64,000 bases of DNA from Sporothrix humicola (GCA_021396245.1 WNYE01000003.1:310001-374000), one strand, 5' to 3'. Numbered from the stretch's first letter, positions 21,957 to 32,942 are shown. Translations and numbers: made by a program. The notes: generated by a model from the letters alone, not told the origin.

Positions 21957-24564
21957 GATCGGCGAGGTGAGCGAGGAGGTGATCCTCTAGACTTGTGTTG
22001 TTGATGCCGTTTGTTTGTAAGTAGGGCTTGGCGTATATGTCGAACTACTTTCTCGTCACTCAACACCACGTTGACAGTGGCTGCCGTCCCATGATGCTGC
22101 GTCTCTGTCGGATGGAGGCGTGAAATGGATCGAGGGTTAGGGTTTTGAGGAAAGGATGTGATGGGAAAGGGGACAAGACAAGAGGGACTGGGCAAGGGTA
22201 GATATTTCAAGTCTGGGCATGCGATTTGGGATGACAAGACGGAGGAAAGACTCTTGGATCGTATTTTGGGATCAGGATATGGGAATTCAGGGTTCAAGTG
22301 ACAAGGATGGTAGGCCAAGATATGTGTATATCATCTTGAAGAAACAAACGGATGAAGAACATTAGAAACGAAAGACAAAATGGGAAAGCCAAGACGAAGG
22401 AAATGGAGCAACAGGCTAAATATCAACAGACAAGCGAGGCGACGCAACGCAAGGTCCACGATGGTGGGAGTGCATGACAGACATAATGGACACAACAGAC
22501 ACTCATAGTGTTGCCAACGTACGCCCAAATATGCGGTAAATGGAGTGCAACAGCACTCTACGCCCCTTGGACCAAAAAGGGGCATCCCCTGGGATAGGTG
22601 ACTACCACAGGGCGGAAGACAGAGGAAGACGACATATCGTAGGGGACTTGGGCGGAAAGCGGAACACGGAAAACGGAAAAGAGGGTCCTGGTTTTAATTA
22701 AGAGGAGTAAGAATCAATGAGAATGAATAAGAGAAATAAGAAAATTAGAGGGAGAATAGCAGAGATGTGAGAGGTGTAGGGGACGATAATTAATATCGCG
22801 CGCTCAGCGGTATGCCCTCTGCCGCACCCTGTCACGTTCTCACATGGATGTCCGGCACCCGAAGTGTGTATTGGTCGGGGTTGGCGATAATATGAGTGAA
22901 ATGGAGAGAGATGAGAGTGGAACGAGGGAAATGTTTGATGAAAGCTGCATTCTTTCCAGATGTTTTGACTCCTTTTCCTGCTGGTTCTGGAAAGGTGAGA
23001 TGAGGAAGCTACCGCAAGTGAAATGAGAAAGAAAGAGCAAATGGTGGTCGTCTACAGCATGGTTTGGGAAGGAGCGATGGGCAGCATTCACCGTCGGTGT
23101 TTTGCTCACATTTATTTGAGATCACGGTGAGCTGTTTATAAACTGGTTTAAAACTGAGGAAATTAGAATAAATAAAGAGTAAATCGTCGTTACCAGACAA
23201 GAATGGCCGTCTCATCCGGCAGGCTGGCTGTTGGAGATGCAGCGAATGGTGGAGAAATACTATCACAAGTCACCTGCGTCACAACCCAAAACTGCACCCT
23301 GAAAATGTCCACGCTTTTCTCCCTCAGGGTCTTCATGACCGCATATTCGGCTTTTCTTGCCTTTGGCCGCCCGTCGCATCAGCCGTCATCAATCAATATA
23401 AAAAAGAGGCGACGACGACTCCTACAAAACCCAGCAAATTGGGGGGACCCCTTTTTTCACGGCTATTCGTCCAAGTCGTGTTATTCGTGCAATTTGTTGA
23501 CATGCCATGTTAGCCGAGCATAGTAGGGCAAAATCAATTTAGACGGAAGCTATGTTGACAGAAAGGGGCACGGAAGCGGAGGGTGAACTGGTGACAGTGA
23601 TTGCAATAACACCCCAAATAAGAAGGTTGCCTAGAGCGATATCACCACATATGCTTGTAGACGAGTATAGAATGGGACCCGCTTTTATGAACACAGTCCA
23701 AAACAGTGTAAACACGGTGCAATTACAGTGTACACGACTTGGTGTCGTGGCGATGCGCGGCCCTCCCTGGACTAGCGCCTTCCTATTCTTGGAGCAAGGC
23801 AGCAGCGTTTCTTGGGACAAAGAAGGAGCCAGAGATGGGCCAAACAGTCAGCCAGCCAACCAAGACACTGAAATCAACGACATTTTGGTTGGTGTGGATG
23901 GCATCGGGCGAGGTCAGACAGGCAGCCGAATAAAAATTTGACTCGATATGTGTCGAGGAGCGCAACGAGATATTGAAACTCCGGGTGAAGGTCCAGAAGA
24001 TGCGCTTTTGACCATTCGAAATACGCTGTGATAGGGCTGTACCGACTGAGTAGGAACACTGTAACTCCACTGCCAGTGCTTGTCACCTGACTTCAGGCAC
24101 CTAAATTCAGCACCCCTTCCGCTAAAATCCACGCTACCAGGGGCTTAACTCGTTGCCTGCTCCACACAAATCCACCAGTGCCACGCCTCTGCTAGGCGGT
24201 CGTCTTACCACCAGTCCCTCATTATCCGTTGCATCGCCAAAGTCGGGCGCTTCGCATCCTGCTCCTGCATCTTTCTCCCCTCTTTCATACACAAAACAAC
24301 AAACAAAACACACGATTTACGAGCATTTTGAGCGTTTCGACGACATTTAGACGAACATCGACATAACCGAGCGAGTCGAGCGAAACGAACAATCGCAACA
24401 TTTCGAAGACAATAGTCGCAAATACCCGAAATCGCATTATCACGAGAATCAACATTCACCGGTTGAACTGAGAGAGGCTTTTTCACGACAGGCCGAGGCC
24501 AATCTTGGTCAATCTCTCCTCTCCCACTCCCCGACACACATCTACATCTTCTTCCACCATCACG
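21957..24564. other. long divergent intergenic region
   Basis: 2.6 kb between the leftward transporter and the rightward 1496-residue gene. I see short frames only, on both strands, none with a motif I know. From about 24270 to 24560 the plus strand is an A/C-rich leader with CGA-rich repeats (around 24340-24410) leading to the ATG at 24565. Confidence 0.6.
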
Positions 24565-27500
24565 ATGGACTCCTACTTCACACTCCCCGGCCTGCAGCTG
24601 CCATTCCAGCGCCGGCTGAGTCGATTGTACAACGACACTAAGAAATCGTCGGATTTCGTCAAGGAACCCGTCCAGAATGCCGAAGACCCCGAGATTAAGG
24701 CGCTGCACCGTAAGCTGCGCATCCAAAAGGACCGGCTCGTCAGCTGGGGCCTCGAATGGTCGGACCCGAGCCAGTCCTCGGAAGTCCTGATTGATTCGTC
24801 GCTTTCGCGGGCGGGCCTGAGCGAGGTTGTCAGCAGCATCATGTCGACAATCAAGGAGACACTGGCCGAGGTCGAGCCGCTGTGGCTGAGCTCGAAGCGG
24901 CTGGTTGGCAGCGGCGGCAATGTTAGCAGCGGAGACAGCAAAGTGGGCATGGGCGGCAGCGACAGCAAGGCGGCCGAGCTGTCGGCGGATCGCGATCGCA
25001 AACTGCCAATTGTCACATGGGACAAGGCCCGTTTCGCCGACCTGGTGCGGGACCTGACGGTTTCCATTGACACACTCTACGATCTGTCGCGGACACGGTC
25101 GTCTGCAGCCACGGGCGGCAGCGATGTCAAGCATCCCGGCGGTCCCGGCAGCGTCCCTTCACATATCCCCATGGGAGGCATGAACATTAGCAACCCTCCA
25201 CCAGGCAGCAAGCTGGCCCTCGTGTCCTCACAATCGTGGTCTCCCTCATCACCAAAGCAGCTGTCTATGCAGCAGGCACTTCAGCGTCACCTCCAGAACC
25301 AGCAGAGCCAGTCGCCGTCGTCGATGATGCAGTTGACGAGCGAAGAGGCCAAGCTTTTCGAGTCGTCGCGAATGCTTGTGCCGCAGCAGATCGACTCGGC
25401 CATGCTTACGAGCATCGAGTCGAGCACGCAGCCACCGGAAAACCCCAAGGCGCGTGAGGTTGTCTTTATGAACAAGCAGGCCTACGCCGACCTTGTTAGC
25501 CGCCCTGTCGGCCAATCCTACTCTCCACTGCTTTTGGAGTATGCCTACTTCGACCCTGTCTACTCTTCCACCGGCATCATGCCTTCGATGGCCCGCTTCG
25601 AGAAGCTGTCAGCCGGCCTGCAGGGTGAGGCTAGCTACGCTAGCGGCAACCCGCGTCTGCTGGGCTACTTTGAAGATATGGACCACTCACGGCTGGGCCT
25701 TGTCTACCAGTTCCCGCCCGGCTTCCATGCCATTGCTTCGCCCGAGACGGCATCCCAGTCACCGGCCATGCTGCGGTCGTGTCTCTATTCGCTGGGTGAT
25801 CTGCTCGGCAGCCCCGGTGTTGAACCCAAGCTCGAGGCCAAGTTCCGTCTGGCATCTAACTTGGCGAACGCCGTCTTTGAGCTGCACGCCAAGGGCATTG
25901 CCCACGGCAACCTTGTCGACTCGAGCATCCTTTTCGGTCGCGTTACCAACCCGGACGCTGGCCTGCCCTCATCCGACGTCTCGCAGGTCGACATCCGCAA
26001 GCCACTTGTGTCGTCCTTTGACCTGTTCCCCGACACGCCCAACCCGAGCAAGAGCGAACTCAAGCGCCGCAGCTCGCGCCTGCACCAGCACCCCCTAAAC
26101 CCGATCTCTTTCGCGCCTGGTGCGCCGCCTATTGTCGATGCCGACCCACGTGTGTTTGACCTGTACTCGCTGGCCATGCTGCTGCTTTCCATTGGTATGT
26201 GGACGCGCCTCGAAAACCTCGTGCCACATCAGGACTCGGCCATGGTCTCCGAGGCCGTGCTTGACCAGCTGTCCACCCAGTGCGGCACGCTCTACATGAA
26301 GGCCGTGCAGACCTGCTGGACCGCCATGGAGCTGGTCGTGTCGGCTGGCAAGGCCGCTGGCGAGTCGCACCTGGCTCGCTTGCAGGTCCGTGCCAGCAGC
26401 TACCTCGAGGCCTGCTGTGTCTTGGACGACGTCGCTAAGCTTGAAGAGCGTCTTCGCAACGACCTCGGCGGCGACGATGATATTGTCACGTCGGCCACCA
26501 CCGCCAAGTCTGCCACCAGCACTTCTACAACACCCATGCCCACACCTTCCCAGGCACCCTTTACACCACCTACTCTTGTCCACTCGCACTCTGCACCTCC
26601 CATGCCGCCTCCGAAGATGTCGACTCCTCCACCAGCACCGCTCACTATGCCGCCTCAGCCGCCCACCATGAACCTGATGCGCGCACGCCGCAGCCCCCTG
26701 CCCGTGCCGCAGATGGATCACTTCCCCGAGGAGGCCTTTTCTGACGCCAAGCCGCCTCCCGTTCCGCCAAAGACCGGCTCCAGCAACAACAACAGCTCGC
26801 TGGGCTTTGCTCTGCCGCCTCATTCGACCACCGGGTCTGCAGCACCCCAGGTCGCTCCTCAGCCGCCTGTTGCAGACGCAGCACCTGCTCCCAAGGAAAA
26901 GGAGCGCGTCCGCATGCGGCTGTACCCCCAGGTGGCTCTGCCGGCTGATGTTGTCGAGAAGTGGAACACGTACCTTATGCCGCAGATCAACTATGCCCTG
27001 CGCCACTTTTACCGCAGCCACCCCGAGTCGGTCGAGATTTCCCTCGAGTCGGTCGGCGACTCGCCGCGCAACACACGCCCGACTGTTGTTGTCGTCTGCA
27101 CGTCCGTGTCCAAAGTGAAGAGCATCCTGAAGCGCAAGATGGGCACCGTCTTTGAGGGCACTAACGGTGTCGGCCTCAAGGTGTGCACGGGCCGTGTTAT
27201 GCGCTCGCGCAAAGACCCTAGCTCGACCGACGTTGTCAAGCGTAGCAACGGTGGCAAAGACCTCGGGTACGGCAGCTCGGCGGCCAACACGCAGTTCCAG
27301 CAGAAGCCCGAGAACGGCGCCAGCATCGGCGCCTGGATCGGCGACCGCCACCTGCCGCCCGTCAGCTTTGGCGGACTCGTGATTGTCGACGACAAGCCCT
27401 TTGGCATGACTGTCCATCACATGCTGGACGACCCCGATGCGAGCGAAGAGGCAGCTGCCCGCGAGGGCCAAAAGGCTCTGCGGAGCAGTGCAGCCAACGC

Positions 27501-29055
27501 AAACACCGCCGTCCCGACTGGTGAAGGCGAGGAGGAGCAGGTTGAAGAGCTCGGCCAGTCGGTTCTTGACTGGTACGCCAACATGCAGCAGGGCGGCGCC
27601 GATCCTTCTGGCGCCCACTCGAGCGGCGGCAGCGAAGTCGACGATGACGACGATGACGATGAAGACGACTATGCCTGCGAGTTTAGTGATACGAGTTCGT
27701 CGGTTTCCGAGTCCGACATTACTAGCGAGTGGTCTGATAGCGACAACGAGGACTATGACGAGTATCGCCGCCGCCAGCACGACGAAGACCTCGCCAAAGA
27801 GGAAGAGGACGACGACAACATTGACGAGCCCGGCGACACGCCCGGTGTCGAGCCCGGCTATGGCGAGGGCTACATTGTGACGCAGCCCGCGCTCGACGAT
27901 GTCGACGGCAACTTTTACCCCGACGAGGCCACTCAGGACGACGACCACCTCGATTCGTGCGGCCTGGGCGACGTCTACGCCTCGAGTGGTGTGCGCCGTC
28001 GTGTCGACGAGCACGGTCTGGTGCACGAGATCGACTGGGCCCTTTTTGAGTTTAAAGAAGAGCGCCAGCCGCCTGCTAACTCGATTCCCCATCTGCCTCT
28101 GGGCGAAGCATCACCGGCGCTGACAGATGTGTCGTCGGGCATCTTGCGGCCCACGACCGTCGCGCCCGCTTCGGCTCTGCCCGGTCTCGAGGTGCAGTGC
28201 ATTGCCCGCACCTCCGGTCTGCAGACTGGCCGTATCTTGCCCACCATTACCTCGGTCAAGATCTACGGCCGCACCTCGCCCTCGCACACCTACCAAATCT
28301 CGGCGGCGGCCCCGACCCCTGTCACCGCTGGCGGTCGTGCCACCTCAAAGACCCCTTCGCCCATCGGCATTCCCGGCGACAGCGGTGCATGGATCGTCGA
28401 GCGCGAGCATGGCCGCCTCTGTGGCCACGTTCTGGCCTGGAGCGCTCGCAAGCGCGTCGCCTACCTATGCCCCATGGATGTCTTGTTGTTGGACATTGCC
28501 GAGACCTTGGAGGCCGGCGAGGTGCGTCTGCCCGGCGGCGATGCCATTGTAAAGATCATGGACCCCGAGGAGCGGCGCACTAAGGAGGCCGAGGGCTTGC
28601 GGGGCGGGGGTGCTCCCAACAAAAGCATCGGAGTCTACGGCAGCAACACCAGCGACGCCGGCCGGCCGACGCTCAACACGTCGCTGAGCACGTCATCCTC
28701 GCTCAGCCTGCACGAGTCGTGGACGACCGAGCCGTCGCCCGATGTCCAGATCCGAGGTGAAAGCGAAAAGGAGCAGCTGGCCATGGCCACCATGGGCGTC
28801 AATGTGACCGACCACCTGGCTGATGGATACCACGACCAAGACCGGTTCCAGGACAGCGATGTGGCGACGATTGCTGGCAGCGCCATTAGCCGCAGCAGCA
28901 AGACCAGCAGCCAGGGACTCCCTCCCGGTTCTGGGTCTGGAGGTGACAGCAAGAACCCCCGCTGGCAGGAGTCGACCAAGATGATGGAGATGGTCGGCAG
29001 CATGGGCAAAGTGCGCCTGGGCAGCAACAACAACGACGTGCAGGCGCCCTGCTAG
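24565..29055 (+). CDS. multidomain protein: HeLo-like helical region, pseudokinase, split trypsin-like protease
   Basis: No characterised family recognised for the whole protein. Intronless, 1496 residues from ATG 24565 (CACGATGG). Residues 1-185 are helical, with IQKDRLVSWGLEW (53-65) resembling a segment of fungal HeLo-type domains. About 300-620 is kinase-like: GYFEDMDHSRLGLVYQFP, then an AHGNLVDSSIL catalytic loop in which the HRD Asp is replaced (H447-G-N449), and SFDLF where DFG is expected, so probably inactive. Residues 640-780 are Pro-rich with SH3-ligand-like PPVPPK. About 915-1290 resembles a chymotrypsin-fold protease: His951/952 in GMTVHHML, Asp1157 in EIDWALFEF and Ser1273 in GDSGAW. 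An Asp/Glu-rich insertion (about 1020-1110) separates His from Asp. The tail (1330-1496) is disordered. Function is inferred: signalling or regulated proteolysis, possibly cell death. Domain names rest on motif reading only. Confidence 0.65.
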   Translation: MDSYFTLPGLQLPFQRRLSRLYNDTKKSSDFVKEPVQNAEDPEIKALHRKLRIQKDRLVSWGLEWSDPSQSSEVLIDSSLSRAGLSEVVSSIMSTIKETLAEVEPLWLSSKRLVGSGGNVSSGDSKVGMGGSDSKAAELSADRDRKLPIVTWDKARFADLVRDLTVSIDTLYDLSRTRSSAATGGSDVKHPGGPGSVPSHIPMGGMNISNPPPGSKLALVSSQSWSPSSPKQLSMQQALQRHLQNQQSQSPSSMMQLTSEEAKLFESSRMLVPQQIDSAMLTSIESSTQPPENPKAREVVFMNKQAYADLVSRPVGQSYSPLLLEYAYFDPVYSSTGIMPSMARFEKLSAGLQGEASYASGNPRLLGYFEDMDHSRLGLVYQFPPGFHAIASPETASQSPAMLRSCLYSLGDLLGSPGVEPKLEAKFRLASNLANAVFELHAKGIAHGNLVDSSILFGRVTNPDAGLPSSDVSQVDIRKPLVSSFDLFPDTPNPSKSELKRRSSRLHQHPLNPISFAPGAPPIVDADPRVFDLYSLAMLLLSIGMWTRLENLVPHQDSAMVSEAVLDQLSTQCGTLYMKAVQTCWTAMELVVSAGKAAGESHLARLQVRASSYLEACCVLDDVAKLEERLRNDLGGDDDIVTSATTAKSATSTSTTPMPTPSQAPFTPPTLVHSHSAPPMPPPKMSTPPPAPLTMPPQPPTMNLMRARRSPLPVPQMDHFPEEAFSDAKPPPVPPKTGSSNNNSSLGFALPPHSTTGSAAPQVAPQPPVADAAPAPKEKERVRMRLYPQVALPADVVEKWNTYLMPQINYALRHFYRSHPESVEISLESVGDSPRNTRPTVVVVCTSVSKVKSILKRKMGTVFEGTNGVGLKVCTGRVMRSRKDPSSTDVVKRSNGGKDLGYGSSAANTQFQQKPENGASIGAWIGDRHLPPVSFGGLVIVDDKPFGMTVHHMLDDPDASEEAAAREGQKALRSSAANANTAVPTGEGEEEQVEELGQSVLDWYANMQQGGADPSGAHSSGGSEVDDDDDDDEDDYACEFSDTSSSVSESDITSEWSDSDNEDYDEYRRRQHDEDLAKEEEDDDNIDEPGDTPGVEPGYGEGYIVTQPALDDVDGNFYPDEATQDDDHLDSCGLGDVYASSGVRRRVDEHGLVHEIDWALFEFKEERQPPANSIPHLPLGEASPALTDVSSGILRPTTVAPASALPGLEVQCIARTSGLQTGRILPTITSVKIYGRTSPSHTYQISAAAPTPVTAGGRATSKTPSPIGIPGDSGAWIVEREHGRLCGHVLAWSARKRVAYLCPMDVLLLDIAETLEAGEVRLPGGDAIVKIMDPEERRTKEAEGLRGGGAPNKSIGVYGSNTSDAGRPTLNTSLSTSSSLSLHESWTTEPSPDVQIRGESEKEQLAMATMGVNVTDHLADGYHDQDRFQDSDVATIAGSAISRSSKTSSQGLPPGSGSGGDSKNPRWQESTKMMEMVGSMGKVRLGSNNNDVQAPC

Positions 29056-29548
29056 GAGCAGAGGCAATGCACGACGAGTTGAGCTGACTAGGCGAGGGGA
29101 AGATATTATAATTTCTAGTTTTCAGTCTTTTCTTGCCTCATTTTTAGCATTGATACCACGGGCCAGGCTATATATTTTGTTTTGTTTAGTACTCTGTACT
29201 TTTTCGGATATGCACGGCGTTGGACCCCAAGGGATGATTTCCTCAAGCTAGACAGCACTCTTATATAGTAACATTTATCCTTATTTCATCCTGACACAGC
29301 ACCCTGGCACAGTATTCACATGCAAAGGGTTGTAGTTGAAAGTCTTTAAAAGTCTTGTTTAGAGTCTGAAAATCTTTCAACTGGCTAAAAGTCTGACTGT
29401 AGCGAACAAATCAAAGGGGAATATAGTACACATTAAATCATCGACGCTTTTCGCTCGCCTCGTCCGTCTTTCCCACCCTTTTGCCTCCTTTGTCCATCCC
29501 CTGTCCTCTCCTTTTATTGAGTAGTTTTGTATCCCTCCACGTAGGTGC
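29056..29548. other. convergent 3-prime spacer
   Basis: Spacer between the 1496-residue gene (+) and the BIM1-like gene (-). It contains an AT-rich stretch with a TAGTACTCTGTACTTT segment near 29190. No gene recognised. Confidence 0.6.
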
Positions 29549-30280
29549 TTACAGCATCATGTAGGCGCTGCCAAGCATGGCGGCAAGGACGACGCCGGCA
29601 GCGCCGCCCAGCGGGATCGAGCCACCGACGCGGCCAGGGGCGGCGTTGCCAGTCGACGACGACGAGCCGCCCGTGGTGGTGCCAGTCGGGGTGCTCGAGC
29701 CGCCGCCCGTGGTGGAGCTGCTACCGCCGCCACTGCTCGAAGAGTCGTTGCTGCTCGAGGTCAGGTCTGCGAGCTTCGAGTCCGTCACGTACGACGCCGT
29801 CACGCCCGAGCTGTTGGTGCACGTCGACTGGTTCTTGGTGGCCGCGCCCTCGACAAAGTTGACGGCGGCGCACTGGTACAGCAGGCCATCGGGCGCGTCG
29901 ACGACAACGCCAATCACGCCCTTTTGGCCGGCCCAGCTCTCGGGCACGGCAATCGCCGGCTGGCAGAACTTGCCGATGCCGGCCTGCAGGACCTCGGGGA
30001 ACAGCTGGGTCCAGTTGTTGTTGCTGGAGGCGGCCTGGTCCAGCGTGGCGCGGTACAGCCAGGTGCCCTGGGGGTGCAGCAGATTGATGGCGACGTTGTC
30101 GCCGCCGACGTGGAAATCGGTGACGTTGTCTTTGGCAAAGTCGGGCGTGAACTTGCCGCAGGGGCCGGTGTCCTCGGTGTCCTCGTCGAAGCCAATGGTG
30201 GGCGGGTAGTCGAGGGTGAAATGAGCGTTGACGACGGCCGAGGCGGCGAGGAGGAGTGCGGCAGATGCGAGGGGAGCCAT
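29549..30280 (-). CDS. BIM1-like (X325, LPMO-fold) copper protein, GPI-anchored
   Basis: A cell-surface protein of the copper acquisition factor BIM1 family, which has a lytic-polysaccharide-monooxygenase-like fold but is linked in Cryptococcus to copper uptake rather than sugar cleavage. The intronless product is 243 residues. The signal peptide (1-19, ending VVNA) exposes an N-terminal His20 (HFTLDYPPTIGF), the expected copper ligand. TDFHVGGD holds a second conserved-looking His. Cysteines in GPCGKF, KFCQPAI, YQCAAV and STCTNSS would form two disulfides. From about 165 a Ser/Thr/Gly-rich linker leads to a hydrophobic C-terminus (GGAAGVVLAAMLGSAYMML), the pattern of a GPI signal. It is divergent to the metalloreductase 3.2 kb away. 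The call is firm for the family; the copper-supply role is taken from the family. Confidence 0.87.
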   Translation of the reverse strand: MAPLASAALLLAASAVVNAHFTLDYPPTIGFDEDTEDTGPCGKFTPDFAKDNVTDFHVGGDNVAINLLHPQGTWLYRATLDQAASSNNNWTQLFPEVLQAGIGKFCQPAIAVPESWAGQKGVIGVVVDAPDGLLYQCAAVNFVEGAATKNQSTCTNSSGVTASYVTDSKLADLTSSSNDSSSSGGGSSSTTGGGSSTPTGTTTGGSSSSTGNAAPGRVGGSIPLGGAAGVVLAAMLGSAYMML

Positions 30281-30345
30281 TTTGATTGTTGTGTGGATGT
30301 GTGAGAAGAGAAGAAGAAAAATAAGAAGTCGTGATGCTTGGGATG

Positions 30346-30352
30346 GAGCAAA
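30346..30352 (-). promoter_or_regulatory. possible copper-response element (TTTGCTC)
   Basis: GAGCAAA on the plus strand reads TTTGCTC on the coding strand of the BIM1-like gene, 66-72 bp before its ATG. TTTGCTC is the core recognised by yeast Mac1. A TATA-like TTTAAATA lies farther upstream (30405-30412), so the motif would sit in the leader, which weakens the case. A 7-mer occurs by chance about every 8 kb on two strands. Confidence 0.25.
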
Positions 30353-30404
30353 GAAATAGTATGCAAAGCTGGAAAAAAGTTGTGACACAAGAAGGATGGG
30401 TTGG

Positions 30405-30412
30405 GTATTTAA
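30405..30412 (-). promoter_or_regulatory. TATA-like element of the BIM1-like gene
   Basis: On the minus strand TTTAAATA occurs about 125-132 bp upstream of the ATG at 30280, inside a CT-rich stretch. This is a plausible core promoter; there is no direct evidence for the start of transcription. Confidence 0.35.
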
Positions 30413-32942
30413 AGAGGGAAGAAGAAGCGAGGAGGGAAGGGAAGAGGTACAAATAGATCTGGCGAGCCAAGACACGGCTTCTTATAATGACATAGAGGTA
30501 CTCGCAAAAGTGAGGGGGAGCTGGGAGACGGTTGGAGAGAAGAGGAGAAGAGAGACCGAGAAAAATAAAATAAGAGGAGAAAGGAAAGGAGCACAGCAGA
30601 TGGGACAGGAAACAAGGCCCGAGCTCTGCACGCGGAGGTACGACATAGGAAGGAGCTTAATGGGAGCTCGGCTGGAAGAGGGAAGAGCGACGGGCAGGCA
30701 AAGAGCAAGGGTGATGCGGAGCTTCAAAGGGAAGGAACGTCAAAGGACTTTCTCTCTTTGGGAGGGGGGGTGTTTGGTTAGAGTTAGTTGCACAGAGTAC
30801 AGAGCTGTCACTGATCGCTTTGTGTACACAAGGGAAGGACCGTTACGAAGTATTCACCTAATTCTTCCTTAAAAAACCCTTACTCTCGACGGGAGCTCTA
30901 TGGCGTCGTTGGTGAATAAGTGAGCAATATTGGTGAGCGACGGCGCCGTTGTGTAAGAAGTGGACTGGAGAAGGCGCGACCGGCGAGGGGTGGGCCCTGT
31001 GAGAACGTTTCTCGTTCTTTTTCTATTTCCAGCTCCAACTGTCTCTTTCCATTTTCAGCTTTCCAGCCTTCTCCTGTCAAGCCAAGTCGACACAAGAAAC
31101 CGATGCTCGACGTGAGCGTGTTTACAATTTTGCAATTCACCACAAGACGACCCCGAATGACCCCAATCTCCTCACCTTGGACTATTAATCTGGACTATCA
31201 GTAGTATTTCCCCTGATCCGCATCGCGCACCGCGTCGGAAGATATCAAACAATGTGCTCTGCCAAGAGTTGTGACAAAAGGCAAGAAGGCAGGAACCAGG
31301 AGCAGCCTGTTCTAGAAAGAATGTGGAAAGAGCAAGCAGCAATGAGCGACAGCATGAAGCTCTGTCGCTCCTTCCTTCTCCACGACATTGTGCATCTTCC
31401 CCTTTCCCTTCCCCCTGCCGAGACTGCAGCTCGTCGATGTGTGCTGCATTTACCCCAGACGAAGAGGGTTGTCGATACCACTGTGATTGGAGCAGTGTCT
31501 CAATGTAAATATTGACGGAAACTCTCATAACGTTTTCCACCATCTTCAATATCGACTGCAGCCAATACCCTCTGTTGCCCGTCCCCGTTCCATGTCCCTG
31601 GTCGAGTCAGCCGAGACAATACGGGAGAGATGCAGGAAAAGAAGGGCTGCAGTAAAATGGATGCATGTTTACGGTAACGAGCGCCATTTAATTCATCTGC
31701 TAAGGCAACGGCGTTGCGGCGTGGATGATGCCGATGCACAGTCTTGGTGCTGAGATTTCCTTACGAGAAATGTACGTGATGGCCGGATGACCAAGATGGC
31801 CAAAAGTAGTAAAAATGTGAGCACTTACACGTTCAGAAGGCCCTGTCGCTGTCGCTCCTGCCGCCCCTCCAAGTGAGCAGGTTCCAGACAACAAAACCAG
31901 AAAGTCCCCGCTAAAACGCACCGCCAGCCAGTAAGAACAGCGCCTGCCGCTTCTGGGTCTTGGCACTGCACCGTGGAAAGGCACAGCGTCGCAGTTTGGC
32001 GCCGTGGGGGCTGCAGGTAAGTGCGCAACTTTGAGCAAGTTGTGGCGTCCCAATCCGTCCTAGCCCGTCCAAGCGGCCGGCAGTGAGAAGGTTTTCTTTT
32101 GACCACCCTTCACGACAAAGACTGCACTTGGTTTTGCACGCAAATCAATGTACATCATGTTCATACACACGACGTACTGGCCTTCTTTTGGCCCTTTTTA
32201 TGGCTCCCGTGCTCGGTCCCGCCTTCCATTTCTGTTGCCTCTTCTGTTGACTGGCGATGGCAGGAGCCCCTTAGTAGATGCCCGTCGGTTGATCTTTCCT
32301 TTGGTTGTTCGTAGTCAGTAGTCGTGCCGCTCTTGCCTTCCGTGGCCCGTTGCTCTCCTACGAACCAGTCGAACCAGTGTCCCTTCCCGGCCAGGCCATC
32401 CGTAGTCCCTCCTTTTCCTCTTCTGTCTTCTTTTGTATTATTTTTAACATCCACCCAAAGAGTCGACACCTCCACTTGGCGTTGACCATTGCCTCCCCTC
32501 TCTATCGCCAGTCCTTTGCATCACCACCGGCTGCAACGGCACCGAGCTGAAGGGCTGCACGCAACACGGAAACGACACGAGGCATCACCAACCAGACTTT
32601 GTGCTGCTGGAGGAAGTCTCTTTTCCCTCCTTTTCTGGATCACTGCAACGTTGGAACTGGTGTCCACGGCACGCCCTCTCTCCTCTCTTCTCTTCTCGGG
32701 CGTACTCCCACCCCTCTCTTTTCTTCGACTTCCCTTCTTACCTCTCCCACATCAGCATTACGGTCCCCGCATTACGCATCGCCAAGTCGACCCCGTAAAC
32801 TTGCGCGCGCTCGTTTCCGCCCCGTCACTTTATTTTACCTTCTCGTTTCTCTTGGGACTTTTCTCCTGGGACTCTTGGACTTTGCCTTGTCCTCACCGTT
32901 TCAGCTCCCGTGATTTCCGGCTGTGGAATCTTGCGCTCGTTG

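Noticed and set aside
22125..22145. GGGTTAGGG, telomere-like
   Set aside because: Fewer than two full TTAGGG units; no telomeric array.
23539..23941. Overlapping small frames on both strands between the transporter and the 1496-residue gene
   Set aside because: A minus frame has hydrophobic parts but no recognised family, and the plus frame is featureless; neither can be preferred.
26095..28092. A 665-codon minus-strand frame inside the 1496-residue gene
   Set aside because: Same codon-bias shadow; low-complexity Val/Ala/Arg translation.
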